64,000 nt of DNA from Duganella guangzhouensis. GTDB taxonomy: Bacteria; Pseudomonadota; Gammaproteobacteria; Burkholderiales; Burkholderiaceae_D. This document shows, piece by piece, positions 9,335 through 17,849 of the stretch. Position 1 is the stretch's first letter; every line of letters begins with the position of its first letter. A program made the position numbers and the translations under genes. The notes below the pieces were generated by a model. The model worked only from the letters and a program-made list of their open reading frames with translations. It ran no database searches and was not told the origin of the DNA. The stretch spans positions 1-64,000 of the forward strand of contig NZ_WKJK01000008.1 of assembly GCF_009674535.1 (NCBI RefSeq), read 5' to 3'.

Positions 9335-9588
9335 AAGAAAATTATACAAGCCAGCTTTTCCAAACGGCAACTATTTTTTCTGAATTTTATTTTTTTAAAA
9401 TACTGAAACCAGATTCAATGCGATCGCATTCAGTCTGTGATAACAAATATATTTTTTGAAATATTGTGATTATTGGAGAGAATTAACCCGTCTTGTTTGT
9501 GCGACGATCGCGCGCAACAAACTATGTTCTAATTTTTAGAACAGTCTAGCCGCAGAGTGGCTGGTGTGCAATATATTTCGTTGAGGAA
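9335..9588. promoter_or_regulatory. AT-rich control region with two palindromes
   Basis: This 254-bp gap is far more AT-rich than its surroundings. It holds the palindrome AATGCGATCGCATT at 9417-9430 and the inverted repeat TGTTCTAA-N3-TTAGAACA at 9525-9543. The second has the size and symmetry of a MarR-family operator, and a MarR-type gene lies immediately to the right. The region most likely drives the operon starting at 9334. No coding sequence is seen in it. Confidence 0.5.
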
Positions 9589-9945
9589 TTAGATTTGTTG
9601 CGCGGCCTGCACCATGCACTTCGACAGTTTGTCGAAGTGCAGCAAGGCGGCCTGGGTCAGCTCGATTTGCTTGCGACGCGGATCTTCGGTATCGCTCAGC
9701 ATGATCCAGCCTTTTTCGCGCATGGAGGTCAGCCGGCTATGCAGGGTGGCGGGGGCGCCCAGGTCTTTTTTCGCCATCATGTCGCGCACCGACAAGCGCT
9801 GCCGCTCCTGGCCGGCACGGGCAATGATGGCCAGGATGCGTTCTTCCAGCGGGTCCAGCGGCGGCAACGACGGCAGACCACGCAAGGCTTCAGCCAGCTG
9901 CAGGAAACGCAGGTAGAGATCGGCAGGTCGCTTGGCAGTGGTCAT
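9589..9945 (-). CDS. MarR-like winged-helix transcriptional regulator
   Basis: A 118-residue protein. DPLEERILAIIARAGQERQR forms the first helices, LSVRDMMAKKDLGAPATLHS is the helix-turn-helix, and REKGWIMLSDTEDPRRKQIEL is the wing with the DxRxxxxxLT-type signature of MarR proteins. It is shorter than classical MarR (about 140), lacking part of the dimerisation helices. It ends 46 bp from the 19-bp inverted repeat at 9525-9543, a plausible target in front of the exported-protein operon. Confidence 0.78.
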   Translation of the reverse strand: MTTAKRPADLYLRFLQLAEALRGLPSLPPLDPLEERILAIIARAGQERQRLSVRDMMAKKDLGAPATLHSRLTSMREKGWIMLSDTEDPRRKQIELTQAALLHFDKLSKCMVQAAQQI

Positions 9946-9993
9946 AGGGTGAGATGAAGGGAGGGTGCTGCGGCAAATTCTAGCATAGCCCCT

Positions 9994-10554
9994 CTAGCGC
10001 GCGCCTTGCGGCAGCGGCAACAGGGACAGCGCGTATTTGGCGGTGTAGACCACGATCAGGCTGCCCATCAGATCACCGATGAACATGACCGGAAAACCGG
10101 GCAGCAATCCCAGCTCGCCATGCAGGGCAAACCACAGGTGATGCAGCAGCGGGCTGGCAAAGGCGCAGCCCAGCGCGCAGATCAACAGCCGCTGCGGCGT
10201 CAGCTTGCTCAGCGAACTGCGCAAGCCCCAGCGTTGTTGTGCGATCAGGTAGATCAGATACGGCCCCAGCGCGCCGCAAATGGCGCCGCTGGTGGCGCGC
10301 AATAGCTCGCCCGGGAAGTAGTACCAGTAACAGGCCAGCCAGCCTGCGATCAGCAAGCCCAGCGCACCGGTCCAGCCGAACATCAGCACGCACAGCAATC
10401 TGGTCCCCGCCGGCAGGTAAATCCAGCCGATGCCTTGCATGAACTCGGTGCGGCGGAAGAACAGCTCGTTCACCATCATCATCGTCCCATGCAGGCAAAC
10501 TGCGCCGATAACCATGTAGAGATTCAAGCGGGACGACGAGATGGGCTGTTTCAT
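9994..10554 (-). CDS. Multi-pass membrane protein of unknown function
   Basis: A 186-residue protein with about five hydrophobic segments (LYMVIGAVCLHGTMMMVNEL, GTRLLCVLMFGWTGALGLLI, SGAICGALGPYLIYLIA, RLLICALGCAFASPLLHHLW, VMFIGDLMGSLIVVYTAKYA). The GDLMG motif late in the chain recalls MASE1-like sensory membrane modules, but no output domain is attached. That resemblance is weak and the function is open. It is read in the same direction as the receptor gene to its right, 77 bp away. Confidence 0.65.
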   Translation of the reverse strand: MKQPISSSRLNLYMVIGAVCLHGTMMMVNELFFRRTEFMQGIGWIYLPAGTRLLCVLMFGWTGALGLLIAGWLACYWYYFPGELLRATSGAICGALGPYLIYLIAQQRWGLRSSLSKLTPQRLLICALGCAFASPLLHHLWFALHGELGLLPGFPVMFIGDLMGSLIVVYTAKYALSLLPLPQGAR

Positions 10555-10631
10555 AAATCAGGCGGAGCGGGTGCAAGTTGTCGCACAGTAGCACACTCCA
10601 GCCTGACTGTGGCCTGACTGCGGCCTGCCGG

Positions 10632-12329
10632 TCAGAACTCTTCCCAATCGGCGGCGGCGGCTTTCGCGGTCTTGGCCGGCTGGCGCGCCATCGCCAGCTG
10701 GACCGGCGGCTGAGCCGCCTTGGCGGGCAGGCGCGCCGGTGCTGGCGCCACCGCCACACGCGACGGCGCGGCGCGCTCGCTGGCCTCCAGCTTGAACACG
10801 CTGACCACCCGTGCCAGTTGCTCGGCTTGCTCCTGCATCGAGGCCGACGCCGCAGCCGCCTGCTCCACCAGCGCGGCGTTCTGCTGGGTGACGGTATCCA
10901 TCTCCGCCACTGCCTGGTTGATCTGCTCGATGCCAACCTCCTGCTCCTTGCCGGCGGTGGTGATTTCCGCGACGATGTCCGACACCTTGCGCACGCTGGC
11001 CACCACCTCCTCCATGGTCTTGCCGGCCTGGTGCACCAGCTTGCTGCCCGCTTCCACCTGCGCCACCGAGTCGGTGATCAGGCTCTTGATTTCCTTGGCC
11101 GCGCTGGCCGAGCGCTGCGCCAGATTGCGCACCTCGGACGCCACCACCGCGAAGCCGCGCCCCTGCTCGCCGGCGCGCGCCGCCTCCACCGCCGCGTTCA
11201 GCGCCAGGATGTTGGTCTGGAACGCGATGCCGTCGATGACGCCGATGATGTCGACGATCTTGCTGGACGAGGCGTTGATCGAACCCATGGTCTGCACCAC
11301 CTGCGACACCACGTCGCCGCCCTGCACCGCGATCCCGGAGGCCGAGTGCGCCAGCTCGTTGGCGCGGCGGGCGTTGTCGGCGTTCTGCTTGACGGTGGAG
11401 GTCAGCTCCTCCATCGACGACGCGGTTTCTTCCAGCGAGCTGGCTTGCTGTTCGGTGCGCGCCGACAGGTCCAGATTGCCGGTGGCGATTTCGCTGGCGG
11501 CGGTGGAAATCACGTCCGTTCCCTGCCGCACCTGGCCGACGATTTTCTGCAGATTGTCATTCATCTCTTTTAGCGCTTGCAGCAACTGGCCGGTTTCGTC
11601 GGTGGTGCTGACCACGATCTGGCTGGTCAGGTTGCCGGCGGCCACGGTCTGGGCGATGTGCACCGCGTTTTCCAGCGGCCGCGCGATCAGGCCGGAAATC
11701 CACACCGCCTGGATCGCGCCCAGCGCCACGCAGGCCACCACGATGCCCATGATCCACCAGCGCGCCGAGGCATACAGTGCGTCGCCCAGCTCGCTGGCCT
11801 TGTTGCCGCCATCGATGTTGATGACCGCCAGCCGCTCCATGATGTCCGATGCCTGGTTGAACAGCGTGGCCGCGTCGCCGCGCGTGAGTGCCCGCGCTTC
11901 GGCGTTCTTTTCCTGGCGCGACAGTTTGATCACTTCCGCGCTTTGCACCAGATATTTATCCCACAGTCGGCTGAATTCGGCGTAGCCGCTGCGCTCTTCC
12001 GGTTCGGTGATCAGCTTTTCATATTCGGCGCGGTGCTTCTTCAGCTTGTCGGCGAATTCGCCCATGCGCTTTTCGTACTTGTCCATGTCGGCCGGGGTTT
12101 CGGACAAGATGTGCTGCGCTTCCTGCGAGCGGTAGCGGGCGATGTCGTATTTAATCTCCAGCAGCACGCGCACACTGGGCATCCAGTTGGTCTGCAGATC
12201 GGTGGAAGTCGCGTTGACCCGGGCCAGTTGCACCACCGAGAAGCTGCCCAGGCCCACGCATAACAGCAGTACCACGGCAAACGACAGCATCAGTTTGGTA
12301 AACAGACGGAGATTCAAAAAGGCGCGCAT
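10632..12329 (-). CDS. Transmembrane methyl-accepting chemotaxis protein with DWEEF tether
   Basis: The start is the ATG at 12329 ([17 protein letters not shown]), with AGGAG a few bases upstream; a longer reading has no site. The 565-residue protein has membrane helix 1 (residues 12-32), a four-helix-bundle periplasmic sensor (33-187), helix 2 ([20 protein letters not shown]), a HAMP domain and a signalling domain with [20 protein letters not shown]. It ends DWEEF, matching the aromatic pentapeptide (NWETF in E. coli Tar/Tsr) that docks CheR and CheB. It is a standard Tar-class receptor; the ligand cannot be read from sequence. Confidence 0.93.
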   Translation of the reverse strand: MRAFLNLRLFTKLMLSFAVVLLLCVGLGSFSVVQLARVNATSTDLQTNWMPSVRVLLEIKYDIARYRSQEAQHILSETPADMDKYEKRMGEFADKLKKHRAEYEKLITEPEERSGYAEFSRLWDKYLVQSAEVIKLSRQEKNAEARALTRGDAATLFNQASDIMERLAVINIDGGNKASELGDALYASARWWIMGIVVACVALGAIQAVWISGLIARPLENAVHIAQTVAAGNLTSQIVVSTTDETGQLLQALKEMNDNLQKIVGQVRQGTDVISTAASEIATGNLDLSARTEQQASSLEETASSMEELTSTVKQNADNARRANELAHSASGIAVQGGDVVSQVVQTMGSINASSSKIVDIIGVIDGIAFQTNILALNAAVEAARAGEQGRGFAVVASEVRNLAQRSASAAKEIKSLITDSVAQVEAGSKLVHQAGKTMEEVVASVRKVSDIVAEITTAGKEQEVGIEQINQAVAEMDTVTQQNAALVEQAAAASASMQEQAEQLARVVSVFKLEASERAAPSRVAVAPAPARLPAKAAQPPVQLAMARQPAKTAKAAAADWEEF

Positions 12330-12632
12330 GGTCAGCTCCTGAACAGGGTTCACTGCGGCAGCGCGGGGGCGAGGCGCCATGTCTGTAATTCATCGAACGT
12401 TTCTTGTTATACCAGACATGCAAATTGCAAGCGATTGTATGTTTCTATGGCCGCGAGCATATCCATCGCCATTACGGACGGCGGGGTATATACAGGGGGT
12501 TCCCTTCCCCACTCCCTGTGGCAAACCTCCTATTTTCTCTCCTATTTTCCCCTGCTTTTCTCGATTTTCCCCTGCACTGAACTTTGCAGGGGAAAGCAGG
12601 TCTAAATAGGGAAAAGCAGAGGGAGAAATAGG
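12330..12632. promoter_or_regulatory. Divergent intergenic region with nested inverted repeats
   Basis: No gene is supported in these 303 bp. From 12530 to 12632 the bases CCTATTTTC, CCCCTGC and their reverse complements recur. The core is a perfect 11-bp inverted repeat, TTTCCCCTGCA-N8-TGCAGGGGAAA (12566-12595), with CCTATTT blocks left of it and AAATAGG blocks right of it (two on each side). It lies directly before the ribbon-helix-helix-like gene at 12633, as expected for a self-regulating operator, and could also serve the receptor gene on the other side. Confidence 0.55.
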
Positions 12633-13093
12633 ATGAAATCCACAGTGACCGTGCAGGTAGACACCGATACCCTGCTCCGCCTGATCAGCCAGCTTCAAAT
12701 CCGTGGCGGCGCGCAAGACGTCTCCGCCGCGATCAACAGCGCCATCGACTTATGGCTGCGCGAACAGACGCAACTGGCCAAGGGCAGCGACCCTGCCAGC
12801 GTGCGCGGCTACCAATGGAAAACACTGTTCCTGCCCGAGGGCACCGAGATCCGCTCATGGAGCTACGGCGAACACAACTACGCGCGTGTAGTCGGTGACG
12901 AAATCATCCACAACGGCAAAGCCGTGACGCCCAACCAGTTCGCGCACGCGTTCGCCCGCACCACGCGCAACGCCTGCTGGCCGGCGCGACTCATCCGTGC
13001 GGCCAGCCACGCGACACCACGCCCGGCGAGGGTTGGGATCTGCCCGAGCGCCGCAAATTCCGCTTCCGGATTGAAGACGTGGCGTTCGAATAA
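12633..13093 (+). pseudogene. Frameshifted ribbon-helix-helix/antitoxin-like gene
   Basis: The first 110 codons look genuine: STVTVQVDTDTLLRLISQLQ, then VSAAINSAIDLWLREQ, the beta strand and helices of a ribbon-helix-helix protein, followed by GTEIRSWSYGEHNYARVVGD and IIHNGKAVTPNQFAHAFART. After about 12975 this frame turns into Pro/Arg/Ala-rich sequence antisense to the next gene. The frame starting at 12899 instead gives a protein-like ending, GEGWDLPERRKFRFRIED, and stops at 13091-13093 (TAA). This fits loss of one base around 12960-13000. It may be a true mutation or a sequencing error. Confidence 0.55.
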
Positions 13094-13114
13094 ACCGACC
13101 GGCGGCGCGCGCCG

Positions 13115-13903
13115 TCAGCCCTGCGGCTTGAGGAACAGCGCCTGCAGATCGCCATACGGCATGGCCTGCGCGATCAGCGGACCGGCGTTGCCGGTGGCGA
13201 GGAAATCGCGCGCCATGCCGGCCGCCACCGCCCACAATGCCTGCGGAATACCGGAACCGGCGCTCAGCCGCGCCACGCCCAGCGCATGCAACTGCTCGGC
13301 CGATGGCAAGCCCGGCCAATCCATCACATTGACCGGCAGCCCGGCGCCCGCCACCACCGCGCTGATCTCATCCACCTTGCAAATGCCCGGCACAAACAAA
13401 CCATCCGCGCCAGCCTCGCGATACAGCGCCGCGCGCCGCAGCACCTCGGCCACGCGCTCGCCTTCCGGCGCCAGCCCCTTCAAATACACATCCGTGCGCA
13501 GATTGATGAACAGCTCCTTGCCCAACGCCTTGATGGCGCGGATCTTGTCCGCCACCAGCGCCGGCGCATCCGCCCCATCTTCCAGATTGATGCCAGCCAC
13601 ACCCGCATCGATCAGCCGCGCCACATTGGCCGCCACCTGCGCCGGATCGGCCGCATAACCATTTTCAAAATCCACCGACAGCGGCACCGTCAACACCCGC
13701 GCGATATTCGCGGCCACCGCCACCGCGCGCTCCACCGGCAGATGATCATTGTCGGCATAGCCCTGCGCCCACGCCACGCCGGCGCTGGTGGTGGCGATCG
13801 CCGTCGCGCCCAGACTCTCGAACAAACGCGCGCTGCCCGCATCCCAGGCGTTCGGCAAATGCAACAACTTGCTGCCGTCATGCAGTTTCTTGAATTCGCT
13901 CAT
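13115..13903 (-). CDS. Isocitrate lyase/PEP mutase family protein
   Basis: A 262-residue TIM-barrel enzyme of the PEP-mutase/2-methylisocitrate-lyase superfamily. Visible hallmarks are LLHLPNAWDAGSARLFESLG (N-terminal strand and helix), VPLSVDFENGYA (acidic metal-binding strand), GVAGINLEDGA and FINLRTDVYL. The classical lyase KKCGH loop is absent, so it is not a canonical isocitrate or methylisocitrate lyase, and the substrate is unknown. GGAG lies before the ATG. It is ten bases downstream of polB in the same direction and may share its SOS-controlled transcript. Confidence 0.85.
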   Translation of the reverse strand: MSEFKKLHDGSKLLHLPNAWDAGSARLFESLGATAIATTSAGVAWAQGYADNDHLPVERAVAVAANIARVLTVPLSVDFENGYAADPAQVAANVARLIDAGVAGINLEDGADAPALVADKIRAIKALGKELFINLRTDVYLKGLAPEGERVAEVLRRAALYREAGADGLFVPGICKVDEISAVVAGAGLPVNVMDWPGLPSAEQLHALGVARLSAGSGIPQALWAVAAGMARDFLATGNAGPLIAQAMPYGDLQALFLKPQG

Positions 13904-13913
13904 ACCGTCTCCG

Positions 13914-16283
13914 TTAAAAAAGGCTGGCTTGCGCCGTGGTCAGGCTGTTGAAGCTATCGTTCATCGGCAGCAGAATGGAATCGGCAATCGGCTGCAACTG
14001 CTTGCTCAGATAATGCTCGTAATCGATATGCGAGCGCACCACCTCCAGCGGTTCCGGACCGCCAGTGGTCATCACATAGCTGATCCAGCCGCCGTTCTGA
14101 TAACGCAACGGGCGACGCTGCGCTTGATTGTAGTCGTCGGCGATGCGCGCCGCGCGCACCTGTGGCGGCACATTGACCTTGTATTCGTCCAGCGGCTGCC
14201 GCAGCCGCTTGCGGTACACCAGCAAATCATCATAATCGCCGGACAGGGTTTTCTGCGCATAATCGCGCACGAAATCCTGATACGGCTCGTCCTTGAAAAT
14301 GCGCGTGAACAGCCCCTGCTGGAACTGCTGCGCCAACGGCGTCCAATCGCTGCGCGCCACCTCCAGCCCGCGATAAATCACTTCCTCTTCGCCCTTGCTG
14401 TTGATGGTCAGCCCAGCGTAGCGCTTCTTGCTGCCCATGTCGGTGCCACGGATGGTTGGCATGAAGAACTTGGCATAGTGCGTGTCGAACTCAATCTCCA
14501 GATGGCATTCCAGCCCGTGCTTTTCCTTCAGCATGGTACGCCACCAATCGTTGATGTAATCCGCCAGCCCGGCGCCGATCGCCAGCGCCTCATCGTTCGG
14601 GTACTCTTTTTTCAGCCAGATGAAAATCGAATCGGTGTCGCCGTAGATGACGTCATAGCCGCGCGCCTCCACCAGCTCGCGGGTTTGCTTCAGCATCTGG
14701 TGGCCACGCAGCGTCACCGACGACACCAGCCGCGGATTGAAGAAGCGACACTCGCTGGCGCCCAGCACGCCGCAGAAGGAATTCATCAACAGCTTCAGCG
14801 CGGTCGATAGCGGCTCGTTCCTGGCCCGCTTGGCGGCATCGCGCTGCTTCCACAGTTCCGTGGTGATAGCCGGCAGACAGTGCTTGTCGCGCGAGAACAC
14901 GGTGCCGTTGACGCCCTCCACCACCTCGGCCGCGTCCTCGGCAATCTCGCCCTCGATCAGCCCGACCGGGTCGACCAGAAAAGTACGAATAATCGACGGA
15001 TACAAACTCTTGTAATCCAGCACCACCACCGAATCGTACAGGCCCGGCTTGGAGTCGATCACAAAGCCGCCCGGCGAGGCGCCGCCATTGACGTCGCCCA
15101 CGTTCGGCGCCACATAACCCTCGCGGTGCATGCGCGGCAGATAATGATGATTGAAAGCGGCGATCGAACCGCCCAGATGGTCGGCCTGCAGCCCGGTCAC
15201 GGTGGCGCGCTCGATCATGAAGGCCAGCAGATTGGCCTTGGCAAAGATGCGCGTCACCAGCTCGCAGTCTTTCAGGTTGTACAGCGCCAGCGCCGGCTTG
15301 TCGTCGTGGAAGCGGCGCTCGATCTCGGCCATCTTGTCGTAATCGTCGCCGATCTCCTTGCCCTCGCCCAGCATGGACTGCGCCACGTTTTGCAGACTGT
15401 ACGACGGAAACAGCCACGACGCCGCCTTCAGCGCATCGATGCCATCCAGGATGATGCGCCCCGGCAGCGGCGCAAACAGATAGCCCTGCTTGCCCGGATG
15501 CTCGCGCCACTCGATGGCCTTGCCCTCGCGTCCCAGCGCCAGCGCCACCTTGTGTTTGTCGGCATTCTTTTGCAGCACGCGCAAGTCGAACTGCACCACG
15601 TTCCAGCCGATGATGACGTCCGGATCATGGCGCGCCATCCAGCCGTTGAGACGCTCGATCAGCTGGCGCGGCGTGGCGCAGTACTCCAGATCGAAATCGA
15701 CCGCCGCCGCGCCCTCCGGCGCCGCGCCCAGCATATACACCTGACGCTGGCCGCAGCCCTCCAGCGCGATCGAATACAAATCCTCGTAGGCGCTGGTCTC
15801 GATGTCGAGCGACACCATCCTCAGCGCCGGCCGGTAATCCGGCGCCGGCTTCAGCTTGCAATTGTGGATCACGCTGCCGCTGGCGTGGCCGCCCTCGATC
15901 TGCACCCCGGCGGTGATGAAGCGCTCCATCAGATACCGCTCGGGCGGCCGGATGTCGGCCTCGTACAGCTTGATGCCGTGGTCGCGCAGCGTGCGCTCCA
16001 GCGCGGTCAGCTGCTTGTAGCGCGACGCGTACACCCCCAGCACCGGCTGCTGCTGGAAGGTCTTCAGTTGCAGCTCGCGCAACTCGATGCCGGCCGTCGG
16101 CGCCAGCTGCGCCTCGATGGCCGCGCGCACCCCGGCCTCGGCGAAAGCCACCGAGGTTTGCGCGGTGAGGCGGACTTTCCTGGGCCCGGCGTCGGTCGCC
16201 AGCCAGAAATCGATCTCCGTGCCGCCGGCGGTGTCGCGCCAGTGACGGGTCAGGATGAAGCCGTTTTGTGCGGGATGCGTCAT
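13914..16283 (-). CDS. polB: DNA polymerase II (family B)
   Basis: A 789-residue polymerase, close to the usual length. The start must be the ATG at 16283, because an earlier in-frame ATG lies inside the LexA box. Proofreading exonuclease motifs are seen: LDIET near residue 160, NVVQFD near 230 and YNLKD near 337. Polymerase motifs are DYKSLYPSI near 423, KLLMNSFCG near 500 and YGDTDS near 550. Pol II is an SOS-induced, high-fidelity enzyme used in replication restart and lesion bypass. The perfect LexA site 13 bases before the start agrees with this role. Confidence 0.97.
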   Translation of the reverse strand: MTHPAQNGFILTRHWRDTAGGTEIDFWLATDAGPRKVRLTAQTSVAFAEAGVRAAIEAQLAPTAGIELRELQLKTFQQQPVLGVYASRYKQLTALERTLRDHGIKLYEADIRPPERYLMERFITAGVQIEGGHASGSVIHNCKLKPAPDYRPALRMVSLDIETSAYEDLYSIALEGCGQRQVYMLGAAPEGAAAVDFDLEYCATPRQLIERLNGWMARHDPDVIIGWNVVQFDLRVLQKNADKHKVALALGREGKAIEWREHPGKQGYLFAPLPGRIILDGIDALKAASWLFPSYSLQNVAQSMLGEGKEIGDDYDKMAEIERRFHDDKPALALYNLKDCELVTRIFAKANLLAFMIERATVTGLQADHLGGSIAAFNHHYLPRMHREGYVAPNVGDVNGGASPGGFVIDSKPGLYDSVVVLDYKSLYPSIIRTFLVDPVGLIEGEIAEDAAEVVEGVNGTVFSRDKHCLPAITTELWKQRDAAKRARNEPLSTALKLLMNSFCGVLGASECRFFNPRLVSSVTLRGHQMLKQTRELVEARGYDVIYGDTDSIFIWLKKEYPNDEALAIGAGLADYINDWWRTMLKEKHGLECHLEIEFDTHYAKFFMPTIRGTDMGSKKRYAGLTINSKGEEEVIYRGLEVARSDWTPLAQQFQQGLFTRIFKDEPYQDFVRDYAQKTLSGDYDDLLVYRKRLRQPLDEYKVNVPPQVRAARIADDYNQAQRRPLRYQNGGWISYVMTTGGPEPLEVVRSHIDYEHYLSKQLQPIADSILLPMNDSFNSLTTAQASLF

Positions 16284-16295
16284 GCCAGAATTATA

Positions 16296-16311
16296 CTGTA
16301 TGCGCATACAG
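16296..16311. promoter_or_regulatory. LexA (SOS) box upstream of polB
   Basis: CTGTATGCGCATACAG is a perfect 16-bp palindrome matching the LexA consensus CTGT-N8-ACAG. It lies between the polB start (16283) and the stop of the next gene (16329). E. coli polB (dinA) is also LexA-controlled, so the site and the gene identity support each other. Confidence 0.92.
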
Positions 16312-16328
16312 CTGGCACTACCAGTGTG

Positions 16329-17033
16329 CTATTCCAGCTTGACCCACGCCGCCGCCAGATACGACAGCCGCAAGGCCGCCGGCCCGCGCGGCGCCGGCCG
16401 GTGCTCCGGCCGCCCCGGCTGGTCCGGCCGCTCGACGTCGAACGCGACGCCATCCAGGCTGATTTCCACCGTCGCGCCATCCTCGTCGCGGCCGGAAAAC
16501 AGCAGCAACGCGCCATGGCCGCGCACCGCGCCGCGCAGCGTGGTCAGGCCAGACCAGCGGTAGCTCATCAAGTCGCCGGCCAGCCGCGTCGCCGCCTGCA
16601 CCAGCGGCAAGCGCTGCTCCTGCGACGGATCGCCGCCGCTGATCCAGTGCAAATGCACCTCGCACAGCCGGCCGTACTCGGCGTCAAACACATAGCGCAA
16701 ACGCGCCGGCCCTGGCCCCGGCGGCAGCGCCGGCAGATCCAGTTCAAACCATTCCTCGCCGCTGAGGCGGTCGAATTCATGACGCATGCCGGCCTGCGCT
16801 TTCGGATGCTCGCGCGCGATCACCGTCATCACCGCCGCCATGTCCATGCCCCAGCGCGCGCGGCCGTAACCCTGGCAGCGATAGCGCTGCTCGCGCACCT
16901 GCCACGAACGTGGCTGGCCAGTCAGGGATAATTCAAGCAAGGGGCGCCGCCAGCGGGTGCGCGGCTGTGGCAGGATGTCGGTCGTGTGCATGGAAACAAC
17001 AGTTAAAAAACAGGCAAATAAAACTAGCTTCAT
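16329..17033 (-). CDS. Hypothetical protein, possibly exported
   Basis: From the ATG at 17033 the protein is 234 residues and opens MKLVLFACFLTVVSMHTTDI, which could be a short signal peptide; an alternative start is the ATG at 16991. Visible segments are RYRCQGYGRARWGMDMAAVM, GEEWFELDLPALPPGPG and RLRYVFDAEYGRLCEVHLHW. I recognise no family. The very long open frame continuing upstream in this phase is antisense to the response regulator and kinase and is rejected. No strong ribosome site precedes either start. Confidence 0.62.
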   Translation of the reverse strand: MKLVLFACFLTVVSMHTTDILPQPRTRWRRPLLELSLTGQPRSWQVREQRYRCQGYGRARWGMDMAAVMTVIAREHPKAQAGMRHEFDRLSGEEWFELDLPALPPGPGPARLRYVFDAEYGRLCEVHLHWISGGDPSQEQRLPLVQAATRLAGDLMSYRWSGLTTLRGAVRGHGALLLFSGRDEDGATVEISLDGVAFDVERPDQPGRPEHRPAPRGPAALRLSYLAAAWVKLE

Positions 17034-17059
17034 TCTATGTTGCCGGCCCCGCCATTGTA

Positions 17060-17079
17060 TGTAGCACGAAAGTGCTACA
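17060..17079. promoter_or_regulatory. Inverted repeat between divergent genes
   Basis: TGTAGCAC-GAAA-GTGCTACA is a perfect 8-bp inverted repeat with a GAAA spacer, in the 96-bp gap between the unknown gene (leftward) and the response regulator (rightward). It may be an operator for the NarL-type regulator, or an RNA hairpin with a GNRA tetraloop in either leader. Confidence 0.5.
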
Positions 17080-17129
17080 CGGCCCGCTTGAGCGCCTTGC
17101 GGTGTCCGCATCCAGCGTAAAATGGCCGC

Positions 17130-17849
17130 ATGAAGCAGACCGAACCCACCGATACCAGCCGCACCATCCACGTCGCCATCGTCGAGGACGATCCGGATTT
17201 CAGCAGCGCCCTCAGCCTGGTGGTGCAAAGCGCCGCCGACATGCGCCTGATCGGCCGCGCCGGCACCCAGGCGGAAGGACTGGCGTTGCTGGCCGGGCCG
17301 CCGGCCGACGTGCTGCTGGTCGACCTCGGCCTGCCGGACGGCTCCGGCATCGAAGTGATCCGCGCCGCCGCGCGCCACTGGCCCAGCTGTAACATCATGG
17401 TCAGCACCAATTTTGGCGACGAAACCCATGTGATGCGCTCGATCGAGGCCGGCGCCGCCGGCTACCTGCTGAAAGACAGCTCGCCGTCGCGCATGAGCGA
17501 TGAAATCCGCAGCCTGGCCAACGGCGGCAGCCCGATCAGCCCGATCATCGCGCGCCAGGTGCTGGCGCGCTTCCGCCCCACCCCGGGCGCGCCGGCCAGC
17601 GCCGCCGCCGTCGACAGCGCCGATCCGGCCGCCGACACCGCCAGCGATGAAGCGCCGCTGCTGTCGCAGCGCGAACGGCAAGTGCTGGACTACATCACCA
17701 AGGGCTTCACCGTGCATGAAATCGCCGGCCTGATGCAACTGTCGCACTTCACCGTGCGCACCTTCGTGCGCCGCATCTACAGCAAGCTCAAAGTCAGCTC
17801 CAAGGCCGAAGCCATCTTCGAGGCGCGCAGCCAGGGACTGCTGTCTTGA
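17130..17849 (+). CDS. NarL/FixJ-type response regulator
   Basis: A 239-residue regulator. The N-terminal receiver has the acidic pair in VAIVEDDPDFSSALSL, the phosphoacceptor aspartate in DVLLVDLGLPDGSG, and the KDSSPS switch region. After an Ala/Asp-rich linker (residues 150-180), a LuxR-type helix-turn-helix follows: LLSQRERQVLDYITKGFTVH, then LSHFTVRTFVRRIYSKL. It should bind DNA when phosphorylated by the sensor kinase encoded next, whose start codon overlaps its stop. Confidence 0.93.
   Translation: MKQTEPTDTSRTIHVAIVEDDPDFSSALSLVVQSAADMRLIGRAGTQAEGLALLAGPPADVLLVDLGLPDGSGIEVIRAAARHWPSCNIMVSTNFGDETHVMRSIEAGAAGYLLKDSSPSRMSDEIRSLANGGSPISPIIARQVLARFRPTPGAPASAAAVDSADPAADTASDEAPLLSQRERQVLDYITKGFTVHEIAGLMQLSHFTVRTFVRRIYSKLKVSSKAEAIFEARSQGLLS

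Noticed and set aside
12390..12716. A 108-codon minus-strand frame in the divergent gap
   Set aside because: It covers the palindrome field and the start of the ribbon-helix-helix-like gene, and has no protein-like composition or ribosome site.
13094..13658. Continuation of the ribbon-helix-helix frame to 341 codons
   Set aside because: It is antisense to the PEP-mutase family gene and Pro/Arg/Ala-rich; a frameshift with a stop at 13091-13093 explains the data better.
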